From: Schistocerca nitens
Lineage: Eukaryota > Arthropoda > Insecta > Orthoptera > Acrididae
Reading direction: 5' to 3'
DNA: 64,000 nucleotides
Assembly: GCF_023898315.1 (NCBI RefSeq)
Contig: NC_064615.1
Span: 1,186,575,413-1,186,639,412, forward strand
The position numbers and the translations under genes were made by a program. Below are positions 20,845 through 33,524 of this stretch, one piece after another. Numbering within the stretch: the stretch's first letter is position 1; each line of letters begins with the position of its first letter. The notes under the pieces are model-generated. The model was not told the DNA's origin. It saw only the letters and a list, made by a program, of their open reading frames with translations, and ran no database searches.

Positions 20845-22841
20845 TTTGAGGAAATGGTGTCAATGTGGAACACCTTATATAAATGTGATATGTTGTAAAT
20901 GTAGAAGTTACAAAATTAATGTCCTCACTATAAGCAAGTAAAAGCTGTTCTTATTTTGTGTTTCTTTCCTTTTGTGCCATCTTTTTTTTTGTTTACAGAC
21001 ATTACTTAGTAGGTCATTCACTGCTAATGATGCTACTCACAGTGTATGCTGTGACAGTAGGTTTTTCTTGTGCTGTACTTTGCAGTAGCATAGGCAACAA
21101 GATGGTAGGTTTTTGTGGTCCTGTAGTTTGCAGTAGCAGAGACAACAAGATGGAAGGTTTTTTTGTTTTCCTTCATAATAGCGGAGACAACAAAACTGGT
21201 AAATAATAAACAACAAATATTACCTCAGTGCAAATGTGCCCTGTCTAATTTGATGAAAACAATACTATGGCAGACTCTAAACCTGAGCTCCATGTGCTGA
21301 AGCAGCAGATGTAGACCCAGAGCCACACTGATGTGAATACTTTGTGATGGACCAATAGGCTCAAGTGCTGTGTGCGCAGCAAGGTACTTCATCTGGTGCC
21401 CTCTTGTGTTCGACATCTGTCATCCAATTTTGAAGTATTTCCCAATATTTGTGACCCTGGTATCTTATTAAAGTACTGGTCTCAGTGTTATATACCCCAT
21501 TTCAGAGGTTTTTAATTGTTAATATGAATCACCACGTATTGGGCAGGGGTACATGTGACTGAAATACCTCTTTTGGCTAAGGTTAGGCTAAACATTCAAA
21601 AGAATTACACGAGTACGATCTACCGAGCTATAGGTGACACAAGTGCTTCAGTGTAGGCACAGAGATCACAGGTTGTGTGTGTCCAAAGATCACAGGTGGT
21701 GTGCGTCGCGTCCATAGCTTGCAGGCTGTAAGCCACCTCGTCCTGACGGACTCGTCTGGCTGAGGCAGACTGGTGGGCCAACAAGCAGCGTGTGGAAGCC
21801 TGCCGTGGGCTCGCAGTCTGAAGTACACGGCTGTGGTTTCGGGCTGTTTCTTATCAACTGATCCCTTCTTTTGGTCTGGCTGTGCCGTAAGTTTCTTTTT
21901 TCTCCAATTTTGTTTACTGTCTCTTCATTAGTTATTCAATCAATGTACCACCAATTTTCTGTAGTGCCACATTTCAGAAGATTCTGTTGGATCATTCAGA
22001 GTCAGGTTAACCAGTGGTCCCCCATATGCCCATCCCCAATTTTGTAAAAACTTTCATCAGCGTTGCAGGCAGATGTCATAGGAAGTTCTGTTAAGTTTTA
22101 CAAGATGTGCTGTATGTCTGGTACAATCAGCTTGGAGGTCACTCAGCAGATGTTTGAAACCTCACTACAAGATGACTATGGTAGAGAGAAAGCTGGAAAT
22201 TGATGTTCCCACTCCACTTTTTGTACTAAGTTCAAGTAATGTGGGTCCCAGTGGTAACTAAAAGTCTTATTAATACTTCCTGTTATTGCTTAATAAGTTA
22301 AACACTTTCCTAGTGGGGCTTTAGACTGTCAGAATCACTATCTTACTAGTTTTCAAGTACAGTGCTGAAGTACAGCACCCAAATAGCTGTTAAGTGTAGT
22401 CTTTACAGAGGCCTGCTTCATTCAACTTCTTGTGTGTACAAACTCTCCCACTTTCCTCATATTACTCTTACGGTACCGGTAATGTGATACCAACTTGCAT
22501 TCATCTAGATACATCTGTTTGATTCCTGTGACTCCCAAATGATATTGTGTTATACAGAGCATGCTGTAGAAATACCTTTAGATTTTTAAGTGACCTGTAC
22601 TGATATGAGAAGCTCATTTTTCTTATTGAGCAAGCTTCTTATCCATTAATCGAAAATTTGAGGAGACTTATGCCACTGCCGAACAGTTTTCCAAACTAAC
22701 TGATCACTTGCTGTCCAAAAATTCTTATCTGTTAACACATTTTGGGCAGAGCCCATCATCAGAACATCAAAAAGGAATGTCTTCATACAAATTATGGAGT
22801 TACATGTTTCAGCCATCACCATCAGTACTCAAGTGCATGAG
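20845..22841. other. No recognisable gene
   Basis: A short tandem-like repetition of TTTTGTGGTCCTGTAGTTTG-type units occurs near 21060-21200 (three imperfect units around GACAACAAGATGG). Otherwise no recognised coding or repeat. Confidence 0.4.
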
Positions 22842-23978
22842 GTGTGATCGAAAATTAAGGGTGATTTTTTTTGCATAAACAATCTTTGTTTATTCATTAA
22901 CATTAACTTTGACCTCTTTAAAGTAATCCCCCTCAGGTACAATACACTTGTGCCAGTGCTTTTTCCAGTCTTGGAAGCACTTCTGCAACTCACTTTCTGT
23001 TATGATGCACAACTCCTTCATTAGTTCTGTTTTTTTTTTCTCATCGGTGGTAGCAAAATGACATCCTTTCATGGTTCTCTTCAGCGTTGGCAATAGAAAT
23101 GAGTCGGAGGTGGCCATGTCCAGCAAATACAGTGGCTGAGGCAAATAATGATTTTAAAAAAATGAGGAAGTGCTGAGGTGTGCGCAGGAGCATTATCTTG
23201 ATGCAATTTCCAAATGGGGTTTCCCTCATCACATATGATCAAACTTGTTGAATTTTTTTTGGCCATGTCTCTTCAGACAGTTTCCATTGGGACGACTGAG
23301 CCTCGGTTCCAACATCATACCCATTTTTTCATGTTTCATCACCTTGTTTAGATGTTTTGGATAGTTATCAACTTCATTCAGAAATTCGTGTGCGATGTCT
23401 ACATGATATCATTTTTTGCTGAAATTCAACAATTTTGGAACAAACTCCGCTGCTACACATTTGATGCCCAAAACATCTCAAAAAATTGCTTGGCATGCAC
23501 CAATCAATGTGCTAACATCATCAACAATCTCTCTGATGATGATCCGGTCATTTTCCCGAATCATCTTCATTACTACTTCTACACTGTTATCAGTAATTGA
23601 TATGCTAGGGCATTCATCTTCTTCAACATCTTGTTGACCATCTTTGAAACATTTATACCACTTGTAAAATCTTTTCTTACTCGTAGCAGATTTACTAAAA
23701 GCCACACTCAACATTTTGAATGAGGTGCTGCATTTTATTCCATTTTTAAAACAAAATTTTATGCAAATTGTTTGATCCAGCTTTTTCCAAAGTAAAAATT
23801 CATCTGGCACTCAAAACACAACCTTTTCAACTGTCAACAATAAAGTAAATATTCAAAATGGCTGTAACTGCAAACATACACCAGGAATGTGTGTACAAAC
23901 CAGATAATTTTTCTTAAAAAAAGATTGGATGTATAAAGCCTGCAAAAATAAAAAATTCCTGTTACTTTTTGATCACAG
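22842..23978 (-). mobile_element. mariner-like transposon remnant
   Basis: Imperfect inverted ends share TGTGATCxAAAA-TAA (22842-22875 and 23945-23978). On the minus strand the transposase begins with ICIKFCFKNGIKCS, RFYKWYKCFKDGQQDVEEDE and IIIREIVDDVSTLIGACQAIF (23478-23810). It continues to KLHQDNAPAHTSALPHF (second Asp) and LLDMATSDSFLLPTLKRTMKG (expected PYSPDLAPxD; the third Asp context reads ATSD). It ends FQDWKKHWHKCI near 22900. Frame changes occur in the middle and parts of the catalytic core are missing. No clear TA duplication. Confidence 0.88.
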
Positions 23979-24562
23979 CTTGTATAAGAACAAGTCAAAT
24001 GAATATGAAACAGATGGGAAGAAAGTAAGTCAGCTGTTTATTGTTTCAAGATTTATCACCATATCTGCTAGTACAAAACAATCAATGCCTTCACGGATGA
24101 TTGTACCCGGGCACGTACCTCTACATCCGAAGCAAATAGAGCACTACAAATGTCTTTCTTCAGGGCTCCAAAATACAGAAATAACACAGGGAGAGATTGG
24201 GACCATATGAAGGATGTGTAAGGGCTTCCCAGTAAAACTTCTGCAGTGTAGTCAAAACAACCTTGGCAATGTGTGAGTGGAGATGTACAAACACAGGTAC
24301 AGTAATGGCTCCATAGGTATCCACTAAAATTTTTCCATGGAGGCATTGACCATCTTTCCTTTCAAAATGGAATAAACATACTAACAGTTATGGTGATTAC
24401 TTTCCAAATTATAAACAGCTGACTTGTATATTTTTTTTCTGCATGTCTAGTTTTCATTTGACTGTCCTCGGACGAAGACTTCTGCTGCACCACAGGTAAG
24501 TACAGGTGTGGATTTGCGGAATTTTTGTAAATTTCACAGGCGATGTTGATATTTAGCAAACA
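23979..24562. other. No recognisable gene
   Basis: No motif seen in the sequence left of the gypsy 5' LTR. Confidence 0.4.
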
Positions 24563-24766
24563 ATTCTGTGAGGCAGGTTTACAACACCACTCTCAGGTGA
24601 GAAGGCACAGCCTGGCGGGCACTGTATACGAGTGTGAAATAATCGGGGCAGCCCAGGGCACTGACACCCTGCAGAGAACCCGTACATTGCAGTTACAACA
24701 GTGTCCAGTGACCTGTCAGTAGGGGCCGAAATGGGCTGAGGAACACTGGTGTAATTATTTAAGAGC

Positions 24767-27700
24767 ACTCCACTTGTCTGGCGTCTTACTAAGGCCGACT
24801 GGAGGCTTTACTCCTTCCCAGCAACTTTCGACAAACATTTCTCCGTTTGTGACGATTGGGTAGAATACCTTACAGACGTTATCCTTACTGCCACAGAACA
24901 TTCCAGTCCTCACACTTGCTCTTTACCACACCGTGTCCCAGTCGCTCGGTGGACAGAGACGTACCGCAATGCAATTTGTACACGGAGAGGTGCTCTCCGT
25001 GTTTTTAACTGTCATCCCACGATGGCAAACTGCACTCCTTATAAACAGTTGTGTGCATAGTGTCGTCACATTCTTCAGAATAGCCAAAAGCTTGCTGGAT
25101 TTCATTCACTAGTTCTTTTAACAGTTCTGCACCCTCTTCTGTCGTGTGGGTCAACCTTTGACAGCTCTCCGAGACCGTATCCGTTCGCCAATTTCCGGTC
25201 TGACAGTACCAGATGATGTCATTGTGGACCCTACTGATATGTCCAGCAACTCGGGCCACTATTTTGCAGAGATTTTGAGCTCCTCCCACTATCGACCCGC
25301 CTCCGTCCGTCGGAAACGAGCGGAGGAGTCTCGGGCAGTACCCTTCCCGTCTCAGAATCGTGAGTGCTGTAATGCTGCCTTCACTATGAGGGAGCTAGAT
25401 CGTGCTCTCGTTTCATTCCCATTCCTCCACCCCATTACCAGATGAGGTTCACATTCAGGTGTTGCAGCACCTTTCTCTTGCGGGAAGCATTTTCTGCTTC
25501 ATACGTACCACATTTGGGCAGGGGGCACATTTCCCAGACACTGGCAAGAAGCCACTGTCACACCCATACCTAAGCCCGGTAAGGGAAAACACCTTCCTTC
25601 TCTCACCAGCTGCATTTGCAATGTAATGGAATGTACGATTCATGTCCAGCTGGTATGGTGGCTCAAGTCTCGAAATTCTCTAACCACTGCACAGTGTGGA
25701 TTTCGAGTGTGCCAGTCTGCAGCTGACCATCTCGTTATAATGTCCACCCGTGTCACAAATGGTTTTCTGTGGAAATCCCAAACTGTCGCCATGTTTCTCG
25801 GTTTTGAGAAAGCTTACGATACTTGCTGCAGGACTGGTATTCTCTGTATTCTCTACACGTGGGGCTTCCGTGGCCGCCTGCCCCGTTTCCTTCAGGAATT
25901 TTTGAAAGACCGAGTTTTCAAGGTAAGTACGGGTTCTGCCTTCTCGGACACCTTTATCCAGTGTGTATCGGGGTTCTGTCCCGAGCTTCGTCTTCTTTGC
26001 AGTCGCCTGTCTCCCACCGAGCATCTCCGGCTCCCTTTTCTTTGATAATTTTGCCATCTATTGCAGTTCTCCACAGACCTGCCTCATTGAGCATCATCTT
26101 CAGCCAATTGTCTTTACTCATGGAGCATAGACAATGGCTTTGGTTTTACCACTGACAAAACGATTTGTATGAATTTCTGGTGGCACAATTAGTTTTTTCT
26201 ACCATTTTTACATCTCGGCCTGTTGCTTTTCCATGCACCGAAACTACAAAATTCCTGGAGCTCGTGTTCAACAGGAAACTTTCTTGGTCCTCCCACGTAT
26301 CTGATCTGGTATCCCACTGTATGTGGTCCCTCAATGTCCCATGTGTGCCCAGTTGTACTTCCTGGGGAGCAGACTGAACCACTCTCCTCTGTTTGTACTG
26401 GTCCCTTGTCCATTTGAAACTATACTACGGGTGTTTCGTTTATGCATCTGCATGTCCGTCCCTCTTAAGCCATCTCAAAACTATCCATCATTGTGGCATC
26501 TGTATAGCGACTGGTGCCTTTTACACTATTCCGGTTGAGAGTCTGTATGCAGAAGCTGCCAAATTACCAGTGTCCTACCACCGTGACATTCTCCTCAGCA
26601 AATATGCATGCTGTTTGTCTGCCATGCATCGCCACCCATCCTGTGCCTCCTTCTTTGATGACTCCTTTGATCACCAGTATGGGTTGTGTCCCTCTTCTCT
26701 GCTGCCTCTTGGAGTTCACTTTTGGCCCTTGCTCCGGCAGCTTAACTCACACTACCTGCAACTTCCTCGGTGAGTGTAAAGCCTCGGCTTGATGCAGTGG
26801 CCCACGTTCACCTCGGTCTTCATTCGCTTCCTAGGGACACTACCACAGGCTCACTCTATCGCCTTCAGTTTCACTACCTCCACACAGAACTTTTCGATAG
26901 TACCCTCGTGTACACTGACGGCTCTCGGACTGATCGTGGTGTCGCGTGTGCCTTTATCATTGGCACCGACATTTTTTGGTATCAGCTTCCGGAACACTGC
27001 TCAATATTTACTGCAGAACTCTTCACCCTGTATCAGGTCACGTAGTATATCTGGAAACACAGGCTTCTCAATTTCGTCATCTGCTCTGACTCTCTCAGTG
27101 CCCTTCAAAGCCTCTGTGTGCTGTATACCATCCATCCCATAGTGCAACGCGTTCAGGAATGCTGTCACTTGCCCACTCTCGATGGAGATACTGTGATGTT
27201 TATGTGGGTTCCCGATCACGTCAGTCTGACAGGAAACGAGGCTGCCGATGCTCTGCCGAGGCTGCAGTCGTCGTACCTCGGCCCGCCGGTCCTTACATTA
27301 CCTTCGACGATCTCTGTGTTGCCATCTGTCAGCAGGTGGTGTCACTTCGGCATCACCACCGGTCCTCCCTTCGTGGGAACGAGCTCCAGATTATTACGCC
27401 TCTCCCAGTGGCTCAGATGACATCCTCTCAACACTCTCACTGTGAGGAGATTATTTTAGCTAGGTTGCCTATCTGGCACTGTCTTTTCAGCAATCATCAT
27501 TGTGCTCAACCTTTGACAGCACGTCATTGCCTGACAGAACACCCTTTTTTTTAACCACTTACATTCTTGTTTGTGTTTGGCGTTCGAGTTATCGGCCATT
27601 TTAGCAAACGATGTGCAGGTTGTCGACCACGTTTTACTTGTTATCCGTTGTAGCAATATGGGGAAGGCCATTTCATTTCTATTTAGTGACCTCTGTTTCC

Positions 27701-27889
27701 CTAGGTCGTATTTTATACACCTTCTCCATGTCGCTGTTTTTAGCTGTATTCTCTTCTACCAATTTGGATTAATGTGTAGTTCTTTTTAGCTCTTCTTTGT
27801 CTTTGTGTTCTACAATTCTGATGTGGGCATATATGACCCTCGTTGTTTTTGCACCCTAAAACAAAACAAACAAAACAACTCCACTTGTC
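24767..27889 (+). mobile_element. Non-LTR LINE with RNase H, 5'-truncated, 12-bp target duplication
   Basis: The insert (24779-27877) is flanked by ACTCCACTTGTC at 24767-24778 and 27878-27889. It ends in an A-rich ACAAAACAAACAAAACA tail. It starts inside the endonuclease region, so it is 5'-truncated. Presence of RNase H after RT places it in the I/R1/LOA-like group. Confidence 0.93.
24790..27560 (+). pseudogene. LINE ORF2 remnant: endonuclease end, RT, RNase H
   Basis: Plus-strand blocks come in order. PQNIPVLTLALYHTV is near the end of the endonuclease. TMRELDRALVSFP and ATVTPIPKPGKG are the RT start. VQLVWWLKSRNSLTTAQCGFR, DHLVIMSTRVTNGF and VAMFLGFEKAYDT follow (first catalytic region, normally FFDLEKAYD; the Asp is now Gly). 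The YVDD region is damaged. RT thumb and linker run to 26770. RNase H (26900-27250) has LVYTDGSRTDRGVA, AELFTLY, ICSDSLSAL and VPDHVSLTGNEAAD. Frameshifts are frequent. Confidence 0.88.
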
Positions 27890-28726
27890 CACGCTAGAGG
27901 AACTATGTCAGAGACATAGGGAAAAGACATAATAATAAGCGAACCCGGAGGGTCAAATCAGACAGTCGTGTTGCCATTCCATCCACATCTCGAACCAGAG
28001 AGAACGACGATTGTTTAACTTGCAGGCCAACCGTGACGACCTTCTGGTGATAAAACTGGCGGCCAACCAACCCACTAAAACTACCTCCGACCTCCACTGC
28101 ACGGACGCAACACAGCTGTGGCAGGGTGGGCACCACCTCGGTGCTGCACCGGCGTGAGCAGCGAGAGGGCTGCTGCCTGCACTTTGGGGTGACATCGTCT
28201 GGCAGACTGCCAGCTGCTGTCCACAGGGGCAGGGACAGGGGCAGGGTGTGAACTCACGGCCTCCCTGAGTGCAGTGCTGTCTGCAGCCGATGTCTGAGGC
28301 CGGAGCTGCTGAGGCTCACTACAGTGACGGTGGGCAGCTGTTTACCTTTGGCGCCCTTTGTGCAGTTTACGAATTGCACTCGAGGGAGCAGTCGGCGATG
28401 TCACAGGCTACTTTCACAGTTGACACACATGGCAACCGCTTAGCTGTGGTGTGAGTAGGAGCACTACGTCTGCGAGGCCGGGTGATTGGGTGCTGAAGCG
28501 GCAGATTCCAGCATCGGCACTGACGCCGTTCCGTGCGTGCGTGCCGTGCGGCACCGTTACTGGCATCGGCGAAAGGCCTGCCATCTACCTTCGGTACCAG
28601 GATTCGGTGACACATTTGCCACTGTTTCTCTGCACACTTCAGTGTGAGCCACCCCTCTCTGCCAAACCGTAACTCCCAGTCATTCTTACATATTACAACC
28701 CCCGAGACCCAGAGATTGTCACAATT

Positions 28727-28740
28727 TGGCATCAGGAAGC
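28727..28740 (+). promoter_or_regulatory. Candidate gypsy-1 primer-binding site
   Basis: TGGCATCAGGAAGC lies three bases after the 5' LTR end. It begins TGG, as needed to pair with the CCA end of a tRNA. I cannot name the tRNA. Confidence 0.5.
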
Positions 28741-28866
28741 AGTCATTCTGCTTTACGACACAATACATCGTGTCGGAAACTGTTTGTCCACATCCGGCAC
28801 TACGTTTTATTGACAGAGTTGGTTTTGGTGTGTGGTGAGTGAGGCAGTAGCATTTGATGTAGGTTG

Positions 28867-29627
28867 GGTGGTACAAGCTTACCACTATGTCGTGTAGTGA
28901 ATGTAAGTTTTATTTATGTTATTTTTTGTTTGCTCTCATTGTTAGCTGTGTGAGCTAGGTTACAAGATGTTTACAGTTACTTTTGTGAAGCAACAGGAAC
29001 CTGGGGACTTACTTTTGTTTAACAGTGACGGAAGACGTGATAATTTAGTGCCAGTGAGGTGTTCATTTTGCAATTTGTCTGGGCACAAACTGTCTTTTAC
29101 CGGACTTGTAGCAGCTGTTTGTTCTGTAGAGGAGGAATTAATTTGTGTTTATAAAAACATTTTTTGTGTAGGCTTAAATGTGAATTTGTGTTTTGTCTTT
29201 TCATGAATAAAAATCAGTTGAATGAAGATGGAAGAAGGGCACACAAAGTGGTGGAAACACATCCTACTATCTCATATGCAGTTGCTGCTTTAACTCAGGA
29301 GTTGCAAGTATTAACAGAACAGTTTAAGAGCAAGAAGGAGAGAAATTTCGAACTTAAACATGAGTTAGAGGCTCGTGAAGGAGTCACGAACGGCCACAAT
29401 CAGAGTCACGGGAAAGTAAATCTGGATTGAGAGTGCCTTCCGTTCTGTACAATCCTGCAGTAGTCGCACTGATTAATCTGTGCTCGGGTTTTGACTTGCC
29501 TGCATTTATGTAGCCAGGAAATCCAATATCTGGTCTAACTGCCTATTCATACATGGATTAGGAAACTAAATATTGACATTCTGTTAGTTTTATATGTAGT
29601 TTTGTACTTTCATATTCCTGATATAAA
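28867..29627 (+). pseudogene. gypsy-1 gag, N-terminal part
   Basis: After an untranslated leader, the frames 28967-29206 and 29164-29430 encode MFTVTFVKQQEPGDLLLF and YAVAALTQELQVLTEQFKSK, then KERNFELKHELEAREG, a charged coiled-coil-like stretch. VPSVLYNPAVVALINLCSG in the next frame follows. Position directly after the LTR and primer site supports gag. It stops at the Penelope insertion near 29628. It resumes near 36895. Confidence 0.65.
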
Positions 29628-29721
29628 AAAAAAAAAACAAAGATGATGTGACTTACATACTAAAGCGCTGGCAGGTCGATAGACACACAAACAAACACAA
29701 TCATACACACAAAATTCTAGC

Positions 29722-29748
29722 TTTCACAACCATCGGTTGCTTCATCAG
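29722..29748 (-). ncRNA. Hammerhead-ribozyme core, PLE copy A
   Basis: Minus strand: CUGAUGA, stem GCAACC / GGUUGU with loop GAU, then GAAA. It sits at the same place in the terminal repeat as the other three cores. Confidence 0.6.
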
Positions 29749-30022
29749 GAAAGAGCGAAGGAGAGGGAAAGACGAAAGGATGTGGGTTTTAAGGGAGAGG
29801 GTAGGGAGTCATTCCAATCCCGGGAGCGGAAAGACTTACCTTAGGGGGAAAAAAGGACAGGTATACACTCGCACACACACCCATATCCAACCACACATAC
29901 ACAGACACAAGCAGACATTTGTAAAGGCAAAGAGATTCGGCAGAGATGTCAGTCGAGGCAGAAGTACAGAGGCAAAGATGTTGTTGAAAGACAGGTGAGC
30001 TATGAGCAGCGGCAACGTGAAA

Positions 30023-31925
30023 TTAGCGGAAGTTGAGGCCTGACGGATAACGAGCAGAGAGGATATACTGAAGGGCAAGTTCCCATCTCTGGAGTTCTGA
30101 CAGGTTGGTGTTAGTGGGAAGTATCCAGATAACCCGGATGGTGTAACACTGTGCCAAGATGTGCTGGCCGTGCACCAAGGCATGTTTAGCCACAGGGTGA
30201 TCCTCATTACCAACAAACACTGTCTGCCTGTGTCCATTCATGCGAATGGACAGTTTGTTGCTGGCCATTCCCACATAGAATGCGTCACAGTGTAGTCAGG
30301 TCAGTTGGTAGATCACGTGGGTGCTTTCACACGTGGCTCTGCCTTTGATCGTGTACACCCTCCGGGTTACAGGACTGGAGTAGGTGGTGGTCGGAGGGTG
30401 CATGGGACAGGTTTTACACCGGGGGTGGTTACAAGGGTAGGAGCCAGAGGGTAGGGAAGGTGGTTTGGGGATTTCATAGGGATGAACTAAGAGGTTACGA
30501 AGGTTAGGTGGACGGCGGAAAGACACTCTTGTTGGAGTGGGGAGGATTTCATGAAGGATGGATCTCATTTCAGGGCAGGATTTGAGGAAGTCGTATCCCT
30601 GCTGGAGAGTCACATTCAGAGTCTGATCCAGTCCCGGAAAGTATCCTGTCACAAGTGGGGCACTTTTGTGGTTCTTCTGTGGGAGGTTCTGGGTTTGAGA
30701 GGATGAGGAAGTGGCTCTGGTATTTGCTTCTGTACCAGGTCGGGAGGGTAGTTGCGGGATGCGAAAGCTGTTGTCAGGTTGTTGGTGTAATGCTTCAGGG
30801 ATTCCGGACTGGAGCAGATTCGTTTGCCACAAAGACCTAGGCTGTAGGGAAGGGACCGTTTGATGTGGAATGGGTGGCAGCTGTCGTAATGGAGGTACTG
30901 TTGCTTGTTGGTGGGTTTGATGTGGACGGACGTGTGAAGCTGGCCATTGGACAGGTGGAGGTCGACATCAAGGAAAGTGGCGTGGGATTTGGAGTAGGAC
31001 CAGGTGAATCTGATGGAACCAAAGGAGAGGAAATTCTGGAGTTCTTCTTCACTGTGAGTCCAGATCATGAAGATGTCATCAATAAATCTGTACCAAACTT
31101 TGGGTTGGCAGGCCTGGGTAACCAAGAAGGCTTCCTCTAAGCAACCCATGAATAGGTTGGCGTACGAAGGGGCCCTTTAATTGTTGGTATGTCTGGTCTT
31201 CAAAAGTGAAGAAGTTAGAAGTTGTGGGTCAGGATGAAGCTGGCTAAGGTAATGAGGAAAGAGGTTTTAGGTAGGGTGGCAGGTGATCGGCGTGAAAGGA
31301 AGTGCTCCATCACAGCGAGGCCCTGGACGTGCGGGATATTTGTGTATAAGGAAGTGGCATCAATGGTTACAAGGATGGTTTCTGGGGGTAACGGATTGGG
31401 TAAGGATTCCAGGCGTTCGAGAAAGTGGTTGGTGTCTTTGATGAAGGATGGGAGACTGCATGTAATGGGTTGAAAGTGTTGATCTACGTAGGCAGAGGTA
31501 TGTTCTGTGGGGGCTTGGTAACCAGCTACAATGGGACGGCCGGGATGATTGGGTTTGTGAATTTTAGGAAGAAGGTAGAAGGTAGGGGTGCGGGGTGTCG
31601 GTGGGGTCAGGAGGTTGATGGAGTCAGGTGAAAGGTTTTGTAGGGGGCCTAAGGTTCTGAGGATTCCTTGAAGCTCCGCCTGGACATCAGGAATGGGATT
31701 ACCTTGGCAAACTTTGTATGTGGTGTTGTCTGAAAGCTGACGCAGTCCCTCAGCCACATACTCCCAACGATCAAGTACCACGGTCGTGGAACCCTTGTCC
31801 GCCAGAAGAATGACGATGGACCGGTCAGCCTTCAGATCACAGATAGCCTGGGCTTCAGCAGTGGTGATGTTGGGAGTAGGATTAAGGTTTTTTAAGAAGG
31901 ATTGAGAGGCAAGGCTGGAAGTCAT
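30023..31925 (-). pseudogene. Penelope RT-GIY-YIG polyprotein, copy A
   Basis: Blocks on the minus strand: [61 protein letters not shown], a break, then [15 protein letters not shown] (catalytic Asp pair in FIDD), [11 protein letters not shown] and [15 protein letters not shown]. After a frameshift at about 30290 comes [12 protein letters not shown] (GIY-YIG region). The protein would copy its RNA at a nick made by its own endonuclease. Coding is broken at 31150-31215 and 30290. Confidence 0.92.
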
Positions 31926-33524
31926 AAATTCCTGGGAGGTTTGGAGAGGGTGATTTTGAAGAAGAGGAGGTGGGTCCCGCTGTGACGGAGGACGGAACTG
32001 TTCCAGGCAGGGCTCAATTTGGATAGTGTCTTGGGGAGTTGGATCATTAGGGGTAGGATTAGGATCATTTTTCTTCGTGGCAAAGTGATACTTCCAGCAG
32101 AGAGTACGAGTGTAGGACAGTAAATCTTTGACGAGGGCTGTTTGGTTGAATCTGGGAGTGGGGCTGAAGGTGAGGCCATTGGATAGGACAGAGGTTTCGG
32201 ATTGGGAGAGAGGTTTGAAGGAAAGGTTAACTACTGAATTAGAGTGTTGTGGTACCAGATTGTGTTGATTGGAATTTTGAGGTTTTGGAGGGAGTGGAGC
32301 TGGAAGTGGGAGATTGGGTAGATGGGAGAGACTGGGTTTGTGTGCAATGAGAGGTGGTTGAGGTTTGCTCGAAAGGTTGTGAAGGGTGAGTGAGTTGCCT
32401 TTCCGGAGGTGGGAAACCAGGAGATTGGATAGTTTTTTTAGGTGAAGGGTGGCATGCTGTTCTAATTTGCGGTTGGCCTGTAGGAGGATGCTCTGAATAG
32501 CCGGTGTGGATGTGGGAGAGGAAAGATTGAGGACTTTTATTAAGGATAGGAGTTGACGGGTGTGTTCATTGGCTGAGTTGATGTGTAGGTGAAGGATTAG
32601 GTGGGTGAGGGCAATGGATTGTTCAGTTTGGAACTGGTATAGGGACTGATGGAAAGAAGGGTTGCAGCCAGAGATGGGAACTTTAAGTGTGAGGCCTTTG
32701 GGGGTAATGCCAAATGTCAGACAAGCCTGAGAAAATAAAATTGCGAGCGTAATCTGGCTAGGGTGAAGGCAAGTTTGCGCTTAATGGGGTCGTTGTGGGG
32801 GTGTTGTGAGGGTGACATGGTATTAGAAAGTGGAAAGTGTAACATGAGGTTGAGATGAAAATGAAAATAACTGGAGAAAGTAACTGGAGATCTGTTGTGA
32901 AAAAAAGGCGAAAAAGTGTTGGTTTAAGCTGGGCTATGTTGATCCTGTGGTGAACTTGGGTTGGTAGACAACGATGTGCACAAAGGTTAGGTGGTTGTGT
33001 TGCCGCCAAAACACGTTAAGGGATGGAGAAATTCGGGAAAATTTCGAAAAAACTGCGTGTAAATGTATTAAAAGGAGTGGTTTTGTGGTGGCAGATTATG
33101 AAAATGAGGCTAACAATTGTCTGGCGAAGAAATAATGACGTTAAAACCCGTGGGAATCGGCTAAAAATTATCAGTGATGTGCGAAAAACGGAAATGGAAA
33201 TAAAGCGAAAGTTATCATAACTAGACGAAATGGTTGTTTAATAGGTGAAAGGAACTGTTTGTGGACTAGAAACGGTGGACTTTATAGCAGCGGTAGTGTT
33301 GAAAGCGGAAAAAAATTTTTTTTTGTTTATGGTATGGAAGTGGGTGACGTATTGTTGAGTATATATAGGCGGGATAAAATTGTATAGTAGATTACGGTAA
33401 AAAGGAGAAGGTGAATACAAAGTGAAACTACTGGCAAAAACAAAAAGAGAAAATAAGACGACAGAAAAGATTTCGAAATGCAACAGTGACAATAACAAAC
33501 GTAATTGTTGGGTTCAAATTAATG

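Larger units (their letters stand above)
24567..28723 (+). repeat. gypsy-1 5' LTR, interrupted by a LINE
   Basis: The left piece begins TGTGAGGCAGG and shares with the 3' LTR the block TACATTGCAGTTACAACAGTG. The right piece (27878-28723) aligns with 55110-55934 throughout, including CCTCCACTGCACGGACGCAA-type and CCAAACCGTAACTCC-type segments. The total is about 1.04 kb without the LINE. Divergence from the 3' LTR is high by eye, implying an old insertion. Confidence 0.88.
29628..33515 (-). mobile_element. Penelope-like element copy A
   Basis: On the minus strand this copy has, right to left, a 5' region (32200-33500, low coding content), RT N-terminus (31215-31925), RT core (30649-31149), linker with CNHPRCKTCPMH (30296-30560), GIY-YIG endonuclease (30023-30290) and the terminal repeat (29640-30000). 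RT and GIY-YIG in one protein define Penelope-like elements. Compared with copies B and C it has lost 24 bp at 31174 (removing the GTRMA part of an RT motif) and 12 bp near 31023, plus frameshifts, so it is inactive. It lies in gypsy-1 gag. Confidence 0.93.

Noticed and set aside
30865-31140. Plus-strand ORFs in the Penelope region (for example [17 protein letters not shown])
   Set aside because: They are antisense shadows of the RT frame, repeated in every Penelope copy.
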